From positions 2,131,883-2,195,882 of the forward strand of contig WHUZ01000004.1 in the NCBI GenBank assembly GCA_015179045.1: a stretch of DNA of 64,000 bases, written 5' to 3'. Under the pieces are notes generated by a model. It ran no database searches. It was not told where the DNA came from and was given only the letters and a program-made list of their open reading frames with translations. This document shows, piece by piece, positions 1-10,936 of this stretch. Made by a program: the position numbers and the translations under genes. How positions within the stretch are numbered: position 1 is the stretch's first letter; every line of letters starts with the position of its first letter. Source of the stretch: Kalaharituber pfeilii (taxonomy: Eukaryota; Ascomycota; Pezizomycetes; Pezizales; Pezizaceae).

Positions 1-469
1 CAACATATTATTCGAAACATGAATCTCAACTCCAAAACACCACACAAACGAAAGCAAATAACAAAAAAAATCAAGAAAAATACTATAAAGGACGGCTGAC
101 ATCTGCTTGACCATGCAAAGGCGGGAAAAAGCTCCCACCCACAGTCCAGTCTTCAGCACGTAAGAGATCTTCACCCAATAATCCTAGCAACAAAACCCCT
201 AATTCTCCGTTTCCCATATCCATGGTAACAATCGGAACGCCATGCAGACGGGTAGGATAATTTTCAAAAGGAAAGAAGAAAAGTGCGAAGGGAAAAAAAA
301 AAAAAACAAATACAGAAATATCATGGATAATTAATATCGTACGTCGCCTTGCTCAATTTGCCAGGTGTTGGGATGATTCAAGGTCTGTTAGCAGGGCAAT
401 TCCTGTTTTATACCTATATTTGGCATGTGATGTGGATGTCAGGTGTCAGGGGTATGTCGTGTAAACTCA
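1..469. other. AT-rich left edge, no gene seen
   Basis: This stretch lies downstream of the decayed GCN5 copy, which reads on the minus strand. It contains A-runs near 64-70 and 294-306 and no reading frame with coding character. I see nothing else in it. Confidence 0.5.
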
Positions 470-2015
470 CCGACCATTCTGGTATCTCCCGCAGTTTGCT
501 ATTCAGGAACTTCTCCAATTTCAAAGCATTCTTTTAATATGTTGTTTCGTTATTTTACTTCTTGCAATTCTTGAAAATTAATCCCGCACCGCGAATGAAG
601 TCCTCCGGCATTTGATGCTAGTCGGCCTCTAGATGTTGTTCCATGGTACAGAGGTCTGAGTAATAGTAATTAGCTATAATCCTTGAATCGCAGCAGAGCT
701 TCAGGCATACAATACTGACTCATTGGCCCTAATGTTACATTATAAGAATCCTGTACCTCGTCTAGGTTAACTGGCTGCAAAAAGGCCAGGCCGACTGATA
801 ATTCTACAGTTCATTCAACAGATGCTGGAGCTGAGCAAAGTGTGGACCATGCTTAGCTTCCCTAGCTAATCCTACCATTTCTGGAGACCATTCGGATTCC
901 TCTGGAGAGGATCAGTTAGAAATAGGCCTCACAACAACGCATTGAGGACTTACTGGGGACCAGAATTGAAGCAGGGCCCACTCTGCAAGGGCCATTTCGG
1001 AGTACTCTTCGGGGCGGGCGATCAATGTGCAGTTTTGATATCGCATGTATCTTCGCCCGCACAGCTTCCTTTTGTTTGGCAAGCATCTTGGCAGATTCCA
1101 GATATCGAATCTTTGGAATCATTGAGTACTGCATGAGCGTACCCCCTTCACAGACCTTAATATAGTCCATCCAGATTCGTTTGTTTAATGATATTTCCTT
1201 AGTAAATCCCTGCTTTTTGAATGGCATAGTTATCGGCATAGGTGAGGAAGTGCATAACGTCGGAAGTAGCATTGACATAATCATGAGGGTTAATTACCCT
1301 GTAACTATGCAGGACACCAAGACCTCATCTTCATGTGGGACGTTAAATGTAAACCATATCCTTTGACTTGATGACCTCAGGATATAACACAGAAGGCAAT
1401 CTCTGCAAATTGTCTTCCTTTAAAGGGCCTATACGTAATCCCACTATAGCAGCTGTCAGATCGGCATGCCAAAACTAAATCCGCATCAAATCACCTACCC
1501 AACAGCTTCAAGTGGCTTCTTCACAATTGTCATCGACACATGACTCCTGTCATATACTAATCTCGCAATATAGTACTTCGGCATCTTTGGCAATTGTTTC
1601 AGAAAAATAGTATTCAACTCAGTAAGGATAATTGTGCATTCCCTCGTGTTATCATTGTTGACCACTCAAAATCCAATCTTTCCATTCTTCTCCTCAATTT
1701 TGCCATTTACTGTCCCGGTGATTCTGCAGTCAGTACGTGCTGTGGTAATGTGCCTAGCTAGTAGGAATCTTTGTGGACGGGAAAGTTGCACGTGCCGGGA
1801 AGTATTCAGGGTAAAGGTAAACGACGAAGCGATTGCTTGCATATACACGTACATTCCTTTGCATGGCTTGACCCGAGTTAATTTTTTTTTGTCGAAGTTT
1901 TAGATAAACTTGAATTTTAAAAGTGGCTGTCGGTGGTTCCAAAGATTTGATGCACTTAGACGAGGAATCCTCCTGTCCCTCGGCTGCCTCAGGCTTTCGT
2001 TTGGCTTTTTTTTTT
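470..2015 (-). pseudogene. GCN5-type histone acetyltransferase pseudogene (HAT domain plus bromodomain)
   Basis: Read on the minus strand, conceptual translation gives successive blocks of a Gcn5/KAT2 acetyltransferase in the correct order but in shifting frames. A Lys/Glu-rich N-terminus lies near 2010-1935. HAT-core blocks follow: [20 protein letters not shown] near 1595-1540, FRPFKGRQFAEIAF near 1425-1385, [12 protein letters not shown] near 1255-1220, and [18 protein letters not shown] near 1215-1160. The linker [20 protein letters not shown] lies near 1115-1055. Bromodomain blocks include HGPHFAQLQHLLNEL near 850-805, NLDEVQDSYNV near 765-735, PEDFIRGAGLIFKNCKK near 620-570 and KLREIPEWS near 505-480. 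In-frame stops sit near 1672 (Arg CGA to TGA in the expected FRVVNN context), 803 and 630 (Gln CAG to TAG), and 540-565. Gcn5 is the catalytic subunit of SAGA/ADA. This copy cannot be translated, so a working gene should exist elsewhere. The homology call rests on recalled family motifs, without a search. Confidence 0.85.
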
Positions 2016-2207
2016 TTTTTTTTTGCATTTAAACAGGGCCCCCAGAGATTAGCATTGCTGGCGCGAGAAAAGGCAGTAGCACAGGGGAAATAAGAGCTTT
2101 ACTTTCGTTTTTCACGGGCATGTTGAGCGTTCGGACGTCGTCAAACGTTGAAGATTGAATACAAAGCTGCCTGGGGGGTTTGATCAGGTAGAATACATCG
2201 CGGAGCC

Positions 2208-2489
2208 TTGAAGCTTGTCGCATACCACGTGCCTGAGGTGCCCGTTATACCTCCCATTGCAACGTCGAGGGCCAATTCGCAGCCATTGGGAAATTACAAC
2301 CACAAACTGAGTACAGGAAACCATAGGAATGACGATGGAGTCACAGTGGCTAGAAGCTCAAACTCCGTTCACTCCGCTTATCAACAAAAGCACACACAGC
2401 ACTGTGACCTTCTTCTGATGGCGATAGGTACTCTATTGCATGAAATTAAGCATGCAATGGGAATTGAGCCTGAAGCTGATAGATTTTAG
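2208..2489 (+). other. Open frame of 93 codons next to the GCN5 remnant, possible gene fragment
   Basis: The plus-strand frame starts divergently from the GCN5 remnant and ends with a protein-like tail that includes LLHEIKHAMGIEPEADRF. HEIKH has the form of a zinc-protease HExxH motif, but no third ligand or fold can be seen. Its first codon is not ATG and the rest of the frame is not convincing. It may be a fragment of a decayed neighbouring gene or a chance frame. Confidence 0.15.
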
Positions 2490-3599
2490 CTTTCCTTTTG
2501 ACGCGTCTATTCTGGCTGGGTATGTCTTGAATATTTACACTATTGCAAGCAAACAACTAATCTTTTCTCATCCTAATAGATAAATCCACCGTGCTGGCAC
2601 CTCTGTTAGCAAGTCCAGCATCCCTAGTCTTCAGGTAGATTTCAACTAGGTATATACAATTTTGTAGACTATTTACTAACATTTTTTTCAGGTTTGGTTC
2701 TGTATCCTGATATGTTCCGTGGTTGTGTATGTTTGAGTTGGATTGATTGAAGTTAGATTGAGCAATTTCATCGAATCGGGATCACTTGATGGGAGTCACA
2801 AGTGCAAAGATATCTGATGAAAAAGAATCTTGATGCCCAGCATTGGGACGTTCATCCACTCGTTTACTCCACTTGTTCCTTCCTCAGCCTCCCAGCAGAA
2901 GGGCCATTGTGTGTCGAGCAACTGTGAGAACTGTCCTGGGCACTTCCTCACATTCCCGACCTTTCCCACCCACTTTTCTGTTCCCTTTTCTTACCCTCCA
3001 CTCCAAACTGTCATTACGAATTCTATAACCATACACAAGTCAGCCACAGGAAAATGGTATGACACAAATTAGAAAAAAATCAGAGCAAAAAAAGAAAAAA
3101 AAATCTAGCATGAGTGGAACCTGCGCACCCACAACCCCGTGTACCTGTAACCTCCCTGTAGTCACAAGTTGCTTGTTTTTCAAAAGGTACGCCCCTCTTT
3201 TTTCGGAGCTCACGCCCAGGTTACCTCCGCTGACCATATTTACTGGCCTGGTCCTTCTAAAACCCCATGTACTACGACTCGACGCCCATGTAACCACCAA
3301 TTGATTACAAGAGAATGGGCGTGGGGAAATTGATAAACTGCCAGATAAAAACAAAAAGACATAGAAACAAAAACACATGGAAGTAGTCGACCTAGCAAGA
3401 GGAAAAGTGTGGCGGCGGAGAGGCCGCTGAAGGGACCTGCTAGAGGGGCGATCGGATGTGCCGCTGAAAAGGACTGCTGGCTGTTGCGGCTCCTGGAGGT
3501 GGAGAGCGATTGAAACGCGGTGGGATGGGGTAGAGAGTGCGCAAGGTCCATATCAAAACTACAGATGTTATGTCTGCGGCTTGTATCCTTGATAAGATC
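2490..3599. other. No gene seen
   Basis: This intergenic stretch has short A-runs around 3070-3110 and no convincing coding frame. The minus-strand open frames here carry no recognised motif and change character within a few dozen codons. Confidence 0.4.
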
Positions 3600-5010
3600 A
3601 CTACGTCGAGCTCGAATGCCTGTCATCCGAGCTAGGTAAGTAAATAATCAAGTGCGTCGAGCCTGAGAGATACGAACCGTTTTCTCTGCCATAGCCTCTC
3701 CCTGTTCTGTAAGCTTGTTTTCTGATACCTTTCTTGCTGATTGCAACTGTCTTGAGACCTGCAGCTGTTTTGCCCTGTTCAATTTAATTGATCTTCGAAG
3801 TCGCGCATTCTTGCCTCATGATCTTGCTGCATACTCACAAGATCATCACTGTCTGATACTCTCGTAATCTGTCGCCAATGGTTTCTTGGACTGTCACCAC
3901 TTGTTGGTGCTGCCCATTTAAGGCAGCTATTGTTGCCTCAAATATACTAGCATTCTGAAAATACTGTTGCGCTTCTTGTGCACAGGCTGTAACTTCTTAC
4001 TCCCGTTCGGTAATTTGAGTTTGAAGTTTCGGCATGCACTTCACGTGACTTCTTCTCTGCTCTTTCAGCACGGTCCTTATTGATTCTGCAGTGCTCCAGC
4101 CTTACTTTCTCTTCTCAGGTCTTCCTTTTGCTTCTTGATTAAGTCTCAATTCTCTTTATGGCGTTGGTATACTTGAGCGCCTCGAAAATCTCATCGAACT
4201 TCTTCAACGTGAAGGATTCTGCTTTCATTCTGATGGCAGAATATGACATGTTCCAGTATGGCTTTTGACGCACGAAGATACTGTAGCATTATTCCATTTA
4301 AGCTGCACACTTGGAGCTCAGGGTCGAGCCCTCACCATTTTTCGCTACCAGAATGAAAGACAGCTTAACTCCTGCCATCTCCTCCTTCTCCCTGCACATC
4401 TGTTTACCTATGTTGAATTGGAGTCACTGATGTGGAACAATGCATTATGAAAATACCTGTGGATCATGGACAAATACACCTCCTTTGCTGTTAGGATGGG
4501 GATCACACGTAGTAGCATATTTAAGGAATTCAATAATCATCTTTGGAATCAATGTCAGCCTGTTGTCCCAGAAGATATCACTACAGAATGATATAGAGTA
4601 CAGATTTCACTGAACTATTAGAGCCACAATAAGGTTGTAAATTTGAATCGTCTCGCTGGTTCTGTTATCGAACGGCCATACACTAGGATTACGAAAATCT
4701 TGTTAGCAGTGTAAGGGATCGTCATGGGTGTCAATAAACGTACATACCCCAGGATTGCTAGTTTATCGATACGAGCTTTGGACAAATTAGGTCACTGACA
4801 GCACTTATCGCAGCAGAATGAGTCCTACACCTGATACAGCTGCTTGATTAGATTATGTGCAATAGAAATGCAGAGATATCATGTGTAGACTTACATTTGC
4901 TACAGGAGTCAGCTGCACGGTGTCTAGACAGCTGTTGGAGATAATGTAGACTGAAGCGTTTGACAGATGTGGCAGGGAGATGCGATCTTTCCCACGAGGC
5001 TCAGAACTTT
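3600..5010 (-). pseudogene. Decayed coding region, partly coiled-coil, family not recognised
   Basis: The minus strand carries protein-like blocks interrupted by stops and frame changes. Examples are DIFWDNRLTLIPKMIIEFLK and KGGVFVHDPQ near 4580-4475, QMCREKEEMAGVKLSFILVA near 4405-4340, KAESFTLKKFDEIFEALKY near 4235-4175, and charged heptad-like stretches such as RINKDRAERAEKKSREVHAE near 4105-4030. The blocks share one direction, so they may belong to a single decayed gene. I do not recognise the family. The stop density means no product could be made. Some of the apparent similarity to coding sequence could be chance. Confidence 0.35.
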
Positions 5011-5314
5011 CTGAATCACGTGATTCCCACGTGTACCGAATGCCTCATTTCATACTATACATACCTTCAGTAAGGTACGAGAACACCTTTAGGACCTTTA
5101 GTATAGGGTGTGCTTGAAACGCGGAAACAGCACTGTTACTTATTCGCTCGAAAAGGTTTTACATGGTAAACGAGAAAGATACACTTTCCACATCAATGCA
5201 GTAAGATGCTGGAGTTACTGAAAGGTTGCAGTCATCTGGATTATTTTATAGAAGGTATTGTAACAGTATATTCCAGAGATTACAAAAGTTATTCTTCGTT
5301 TATCCAAATATTGA

Positions 5315-5700
5315 TCAAGCATTAGTATTGCCAGTCGTCGTTTCCCCCGCCCCAGCAAAAGATAATTCCTTCTCTTCGGTAACCTTGTCATTGTCAACGT
5401 CCATCATTTCATCATTCTCGCTAGACAGGTGTGGGATTTTCGGGGAAGCGTCATCATAGTAGCGCCCATCCTGTCCTGTTTTTCCTGAGTATCTGACGCA
5501 GAATTCGACTTGGGGGCTAGTGATCTCAAATCTTCAGGACCCAAACTAAGGCCCTTGGGTTGTTGCAGCATTTCTTCATTGTGTCGACATTGATGCCGTT
5601 GTAGTTGGTGAGCCTTGAGAGTTTGCTCCCGCTCCCGCCGTAAAATTTCTCCTTGAGTCGCTCCATTGAATCTGGATTTTCCTATTCGCCATCTGTAGAT
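5315..5700 (-). pseudogene. Decayed C-terminal coding fragment with charged helix and acidic tail
   Basis: On the minus strand a highly charged block (GEILRREREQTLKAHQLQRH onward, near 5665-5605) runs about 80 codons without a stop. A single frame change near 5480 is needed to enter the acidic tail that contains SSENDEMMDVDNDKVTEEKE, which ends with a stop at 5315-5317. The pattern of continuous coding character with one frameshift suggests an inactivated gene end. The family is not recognised. It may be part of the same dead block as the GCN5 remnant. Confidence 0.4.
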
Positions 5701-5800
5701 AATGAATGATTTCTCAGGCAGCTAATTGGTGTCAGAAAAGCACTACTTATTGACTCGTCACTACCGAGCACATTCAGCACTCCTGAAACTGGCAATTACG

Positions 5801-8184
5801 TAGATGAGGGCATTCCTCCCATGCTCTCCTGCCTGCTTTTCTGCATTGTTCGATGTCGTGGGCGCAGGGAGTGTTTGGTTAATGAGAAACGAATGGTTGG
5901 CAATCTAGCACCCCACGAGTTAGCCCTTGGGAACTTACTTAGATACATGCAATTTTGGGTAACTGATATAATCAACGTGCTCAAGGGAGGTTTTGAGCAT
6001 CAGAAGCCAACAATCTCTGTGTATCTGTCTCACTTCCAGACTGTTTGGAATCAATGCATCCAAACCTACAGATCATTTTTCCATCTTGTATTATACCTCC
6101 TATATTTAAGTAATCACCTGTGGTACCTGCTTTGGTCAGTCATGTTCACAACTCGCCGAGTGATCTTGAAGGAGGCCATACTCACCAGGCTTCATGTGGG
6201 GGTCATGGGGTGTGCTAATTCCCGCAGTCTTGCGAGAATATCCGAATGCAACTGTGTGTGAGCCCTAGGACTGTAAAACAATTATCGCGAAACTGAATGC
6301 TTAATTGTTGATTATTAACGTGGTACCCTGACTAAGGCGGCTGAAGAATAAAGTGTTACTCTAGATTAGCTCAGGTGCCAAAGCTTTCACTTTTGACAGG
6401 ATCCTTGTCCGAAGCAGAACTGAAACGTCCCAAGCTGTTTTGGAGGGGCAAGGGGGACGGCGGGGCTGGATATGTGTGTGCTGGATGCTGGTTGCTGGTT
6501 GCTGGTTGCTGGTTGCTGGGGGACGAAGCAATGCGTGTGCGTTCGTCGAGCTGGGGAATACTGTGATTTAATTTTCCTGTGAAATACGATATAAGCCTGT
6601 GGGTAACTAGACACCGGTGAGTTCTCGATTCACCAATTTATCTCTCCTGCGAGAGCGCAGCAGCAGCAGCAGCAGCAGCAGCCGGAGCACGGACGCGCAG
6701 ATTAATCGCGTATCTCGCCTGAGTGGCTTAGACAAGCATGGCAGACAAAGACAGGAAGTTATGTAGGAAGTTATGTAGGAAGTAGTCTCACGCCAGACAG
6801 AAATCCAGCCTCGAGCCAAGAAAGCTGGGGGCAGGACGCGTGCCAAGCGGTTCGAGACCGCTACAGTGCGAGTAGAGTACAATACCAGGTATCAAGTATA
6901 GTATGCGCTGCAGCCTAGTCTCGTAACGCTGACTATCCGCAGCCAGCGATTCTTCTGTACGTGCATGGCGGGGCCAACAGCCAAGAGGGATGCATATGCA
7001 AGTGCTTAATGTCAGAGAAGCCAGAGCGTATGATACGGGGTAGTCTGGTTAGATACGGGGCATCATCTCGCAATTCTACAAGTCACATAGCCTATGAAAC
7101 TGTTGCAAGTCACATGTATGAGTACTAGTACCAGTCTGCACTCAAGTATTCCCGGCACGAGACCGAGTCCATCTATGATAACTCAACACACTTGCTGTAG
7201 CACGTTGAATATCCATGCGGAGGGCTGCATTACGACGGTGCCATGCTTCCTTGGAATATAATAAACTTATGTCCGAGGAAGCATTGTCTTGCCCCAGTAA
7301 GCGCATATGCGCATGCCTCGCGCTGGAGCCTGGACAAAGACAAAGCCGGACTCTCGCTGTCTTTCACGAGTAATGGCCTGCCTGCCTGCCTGCCTGCCTG
7401 CCTGCGGACACAGCATCTGCTCGTTGCTCGCCCGCATCTCACTGCTTCGCCGCGAGCCCGAGCTTGTCGCTATTCTTAGGCACGTTGTGCTGCCTGGGCG
7501 ACCACAACTGGCTGACGGACTCGGCCTGGAGTCGCTCGCAGTGTCGCGGCACCAGGCTGCAGGGGCAGGGGCCTGGTGCTGCGAATTTTGCCTGGTGGAT
7601 TACTCGCGCGGCCTCGCTGTGCTGCGTGTTCCGGCGGCGATGGTTGGTGCCGCGCAGCAGGCAGCAGGGAGGGCGTCGGCGGGGAGCAGGCTGCCCTCTC
7701 CGCTCACGGCCTTTGCTGCTCTGCCTCCCCCCTTCTCTGCAGCAGTCTCTCGCTCGCCCACCTTCGCTGTCACCTGCACGCTCTGCATGTCCTTTCTTTT
7801 TCGCTGCTCCACCACACTCGCTCCCTTGATACATATCCCTAAACACTCTTAACGGCCTTGTCAATCCCCCCCCCCCCCCCACACACCACCCCCAGCCTGC
7901 CCAGTTCAGCTCACCACACACTCGCTAAATTCAATATTCTAGAGAGCGGACACCGCCCTCCCCCCCCAACCCCCCCCAACCCCCAAACGTTGAGGCGCCT
8001 CACTTCTCTCACAACGACCACTAATCACTCACTGTCGTTTAACTGCACCTTAATATTTCCCCATCCCTTCTGTCTCTCGCTCGTGGTGTCTTAATTTCTT
8101 GACTCCACTTCCTCTTGACTTCACTCTTATCGCACAGCTGGTCTGGGTCCAGTACGGAAGTGAAAGGGTTTAAAACGGAAAAGG

Positions 8185-8222
<38 letters not shown>

Positions 8223-8714
8223 AAGGAACGGAAAAAACTTAATTCAATAGGAAAAATTCGTTAGAAAATACCTACTTTGTTCACAGCCACAACCCCCCAA
8301 CCTCGTTCCGACATAAGACAAAGTAGCCTCAGCCGTTCTTCGACCTTTCAACCACTTCAACATCACTCCAGGAGCTACATGCGAAATTATCCCCACGTCC
8401 AAGCCCTTTAGCAGCTAATTCCGCGCCATCTCCTGGAGGCTTCTCAACAGCGACATAAACATTTTCCGCCTTTTACACAACTTCAGCAGTACAGAAAAGG
8501 AAAAGGGGTTGGAACACACTCGCAACAGGACACGCCTATCAGACAAAAGGGCAGACAGAGGTAGCTAGCCGCGGTACTTGCAAAGCTAGCTTCTGAGGAG
8601 AGTGGAGAGAAGTTTGGCTTAGTTTAGAGGTTCCCATAGAAACTCACCAAAATTTTCGAAAGCAGCCAAAGCACCCTCCTAGGAGGACGACAACGGCGTA
8701 GAGAAGGGGAAAGC
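5801..8714. other. Gene-free stretch with simple repeats; promoter side of the UPF0658 gene
   Basis: I see no supported gene. Simple repeats are a GGTTGCT-type run near 6484-6520, a CAG run at 6658-6680, a TGCC run at 7378-7402, C-runs at 7867-7880 and 7961-7982, and 36 consecutive A at 8185-8220. Open frames at 7300-7920 arise from the GC-rich composition and overlap on both strands. The last several hundred bases are the probable promoter and 5' UTR of the gene starting at 8715. Confidence 0.5.
8185..8220. repeat. Poly-A homopolymer, 36 nt
   Basis: There are 36 consecutive A residues about 495 bp upstream of the UPF0658 start codon. Poly(dA:dT) tracts of this kind commonly exclude nucleosomes in fungal promoters, so a promoter role is possible but not shown. 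Confidence 0.9.
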
Positions 8715-9997
8715 ATGGTTTACTTACCGAATACTCCATGGACATGGAGTTTCCTGACAATAGCACTCTTAGAGTCGGCAATTATTCTGGGGTTTGAAGG
8801 GTTAGATATTCAATATTTTGTTGGAATGAGTCCTTAGCTAATCTCGTGTTCAGATTTGTCTTCGCGACTTTTCAGAACAATATCATTTACCGCTCAGGAG
8901 TCAACAACCCGCCACAAACCCGGACAATCCCAACGTACGTGGTTTCTCGTTCATTGCAGAACATTTCATGTTGGAACATCGTTCATTGGTTCGTCTAAAC
9001 TAATCTATATTGTGGCGTCAGATATCTTACCCTTTTTATCTTCGCTCACATTTTCCTTATTGGATTGGTCTACGATGCATTACGGTTAAAGAATACTATT
9101 CAAGTGATTGGCCTTTGCCTCTTCAATGGCGCCCTTCTTATCTACGCGGCTATTCAGATGGACCAAATTCAGGAGGCGAACGTATATCTTCTTCAATACA
9201 AGCCGGAGCCTCTGGCAAAGGAGGACATTTGGCCAAAGATACAGCCTTTCCTGATTGCTATCCCTTGTGTTCTTGGCCTATGCACAGTCCTGATGTCTAT
9301 AGTGGCATGGAAACTATATGACGAGTTTGCATGGACAATTTACAAACATATATCTGCCGATCTCAGGATGAAGCGCCGCTATCTCACGTTTCAGATTTTC
9401 GTAGCGCTTCTGAAATTCGACTTCTTCTTCTTCCTCGGGTTCACAATTCAATTCCTTGTCATTGTGCTTGAGTCCAATGATATCGAATTCAAGCTGACAA
9501 TCGTCGTCATTCCATTGACCATTATCTTCTTGCTTTCTGCAGCATGGGCCACCCGTAGAGAGAACACATGGATAATGGCTATTGTAGTGGTATGTCACAT
9601 CCTCAGTTTTGGATCTATTTTTACTGACATTCCCCACAGCTCGTGTTCCACGGCTCTATGGCATACTTCTTGTTCAAACTTGTGCGGATGTATAATGATA
9701 AGAAACGAGAACAGCTATATATGCCAGCTCGAAGGTCTTTAACATCGTTTGGTATATGCCCTTCATCGTATGACTATGGTAGTTCATCCTGACTAACTTC
9801 GTTACAAAGCTGTCATTACCCTCATCTTGATCACTATTACCATAGCCAACGCCATTACCTGCATGCTCAACTTTAATAAGGGCCTCAAGCCGCATATTAC
9901 CAAACGCAAATTTGCCAGTGATGAAGATAAGCATGCCATGACCGAAATGAGTCCGCATGTGAATCATCCAGTACCTTCCAGAATGACAATTGACTAA
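8715..9997 (+). CDS. UPF0658 family Golgi-type multi-pass membrane protein
   Basis: Five exons join in phase: 8715-8800, 8854-8934, 9022-9589, 9640-9751 and 9810-9997, giving 344 aa. The product is almost entirely hydrophobic, with about eight predicted transmembrane segments. Examples begin at YLTLFIFAHIFLIGLVYDAL in exon 3 and end with AVITLILITITIANAITCML in exon 5. It has a short cytosolic-type tail rich in His and Met. Length, topology and blocks such as the LLKFDFFFFLGFTIQF segment match the fungal UPF0658 family, annotated as Golgi apparatus membrane proteins of unknown biochemical role. All introns are 50-87 nt with GT-AG ends. The start is the first ATG that gives a hydrophobic N-terminus continuous with exon 2. 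Confidence 0.88.
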
Positions 9998-10548
9998 ACG
10001 CTTTGACCCCCATTGCACTCAGACAAAGTTATCCATTGGCATGAGCTTGTCAAGCGCAGCAGAGAATGTCAATTGATATACTCAACTGTTGCCTGCTTTT
10101 GATTACCATTATTTATTTGTCTTCATGGGGTTGCTATTTCACGATTCTAAGTAATTATCATATTCTTCTGGGCACTTATTATTTCGCGGCATACTTCCTT
10201 TTTTATTTTCTCTGCTGCCAGTTTGAAGCTCTTGTTTAGAAAATGAAATGCTTTGGGGTTATCTTTTCTTTTTTCCTTTCCTTGTTTACCGTCTTTTGGT
10301 CGTTATTTAAGTAGGGGTTCAATTGATGGCGTTCACATTGGTCTTGATTCCGTGAGGCCGAAATCTGTGGATTACCGACTTTTGAATGGGGATGGGACCA
10401 TCGCTTACTTTTGGTGAAGAAGTGTTGTACACGTAGGGTTGTACGTTCAAGATCGTGCTAGGGTGTGACTAGCATTGGGATGGGTCCTCTGCATTTCTTT
10501 CATACGCTATTATACCGGTAGGGCGGGCAAATAGGTTGCTGTTCTTAG

Positions 10549-10583
<35 letters not shown>

Positions 10584-10936
10584 CTTTCCTCACGAGTTTC
10601 CTAGAATGTTTTCGTTTTATCCTTTCTTCAAATACCACACTTTCATAAAATATCAAGCACAATCAAACATTCCAACTTTCCGCTTTGTTTGAATGTCATT
10701 TGGATGAAACTGGACTTAATGTCACTCTTTTGTTCTTTATGCAACCATACCGTCAAGTAATTTCTCACCCCCTTTGAATGTATTTATTTGAAATGGTTGT
10801 TCAGCGTACTTGTTACTGAGAATCTGAGCCAATGATATCTCATTTTAAATGTAATGCTTCATTGGGCTCTTAAACTATTTGCAGTGAGGATTTACAGTTA
10901 ATCACGTGTCTAATCAGGTCTAAACCTTTGATGCTA
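9998..10936. other. Convergent 3' intergenic region
   Basis: This stretch lies between the ends of the UPF0658 gene (+) and NPR2 (-), so it holds both 3' UTRs and polyadenylation signals. It carries a 33-nt T-run at 10551-10583. I see no gene. Confidence 0.6.

Noticed and set aside
5821..6261. 146-codon plus-strand frame
   Set aside because: It carries no motif and lies in decayed sequence. Codon character is not convincing.
6845..6875. T-arm-like hairpin AGCGG-TTCGAGA-CCGCT suggesting a tRNA
   Set aside because: No matching acceptor, D or anticodon stems occur at the required distances on this strand, so it is probably a chance hairpin.
7300..7921. Overlapping frames of 120-180 codons on both strands
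   Set aside because: The region is GC-rich, the frames overlap each other, lack motifs and contain simple-repeat translations, so composition explains them.
8856..9321. Alternative frames overlapping the UPF0658 exons
   Set aside because: They arise from reading through introns of the real gene. The spliced frame keeps phase at all four introns and gives the family protein.
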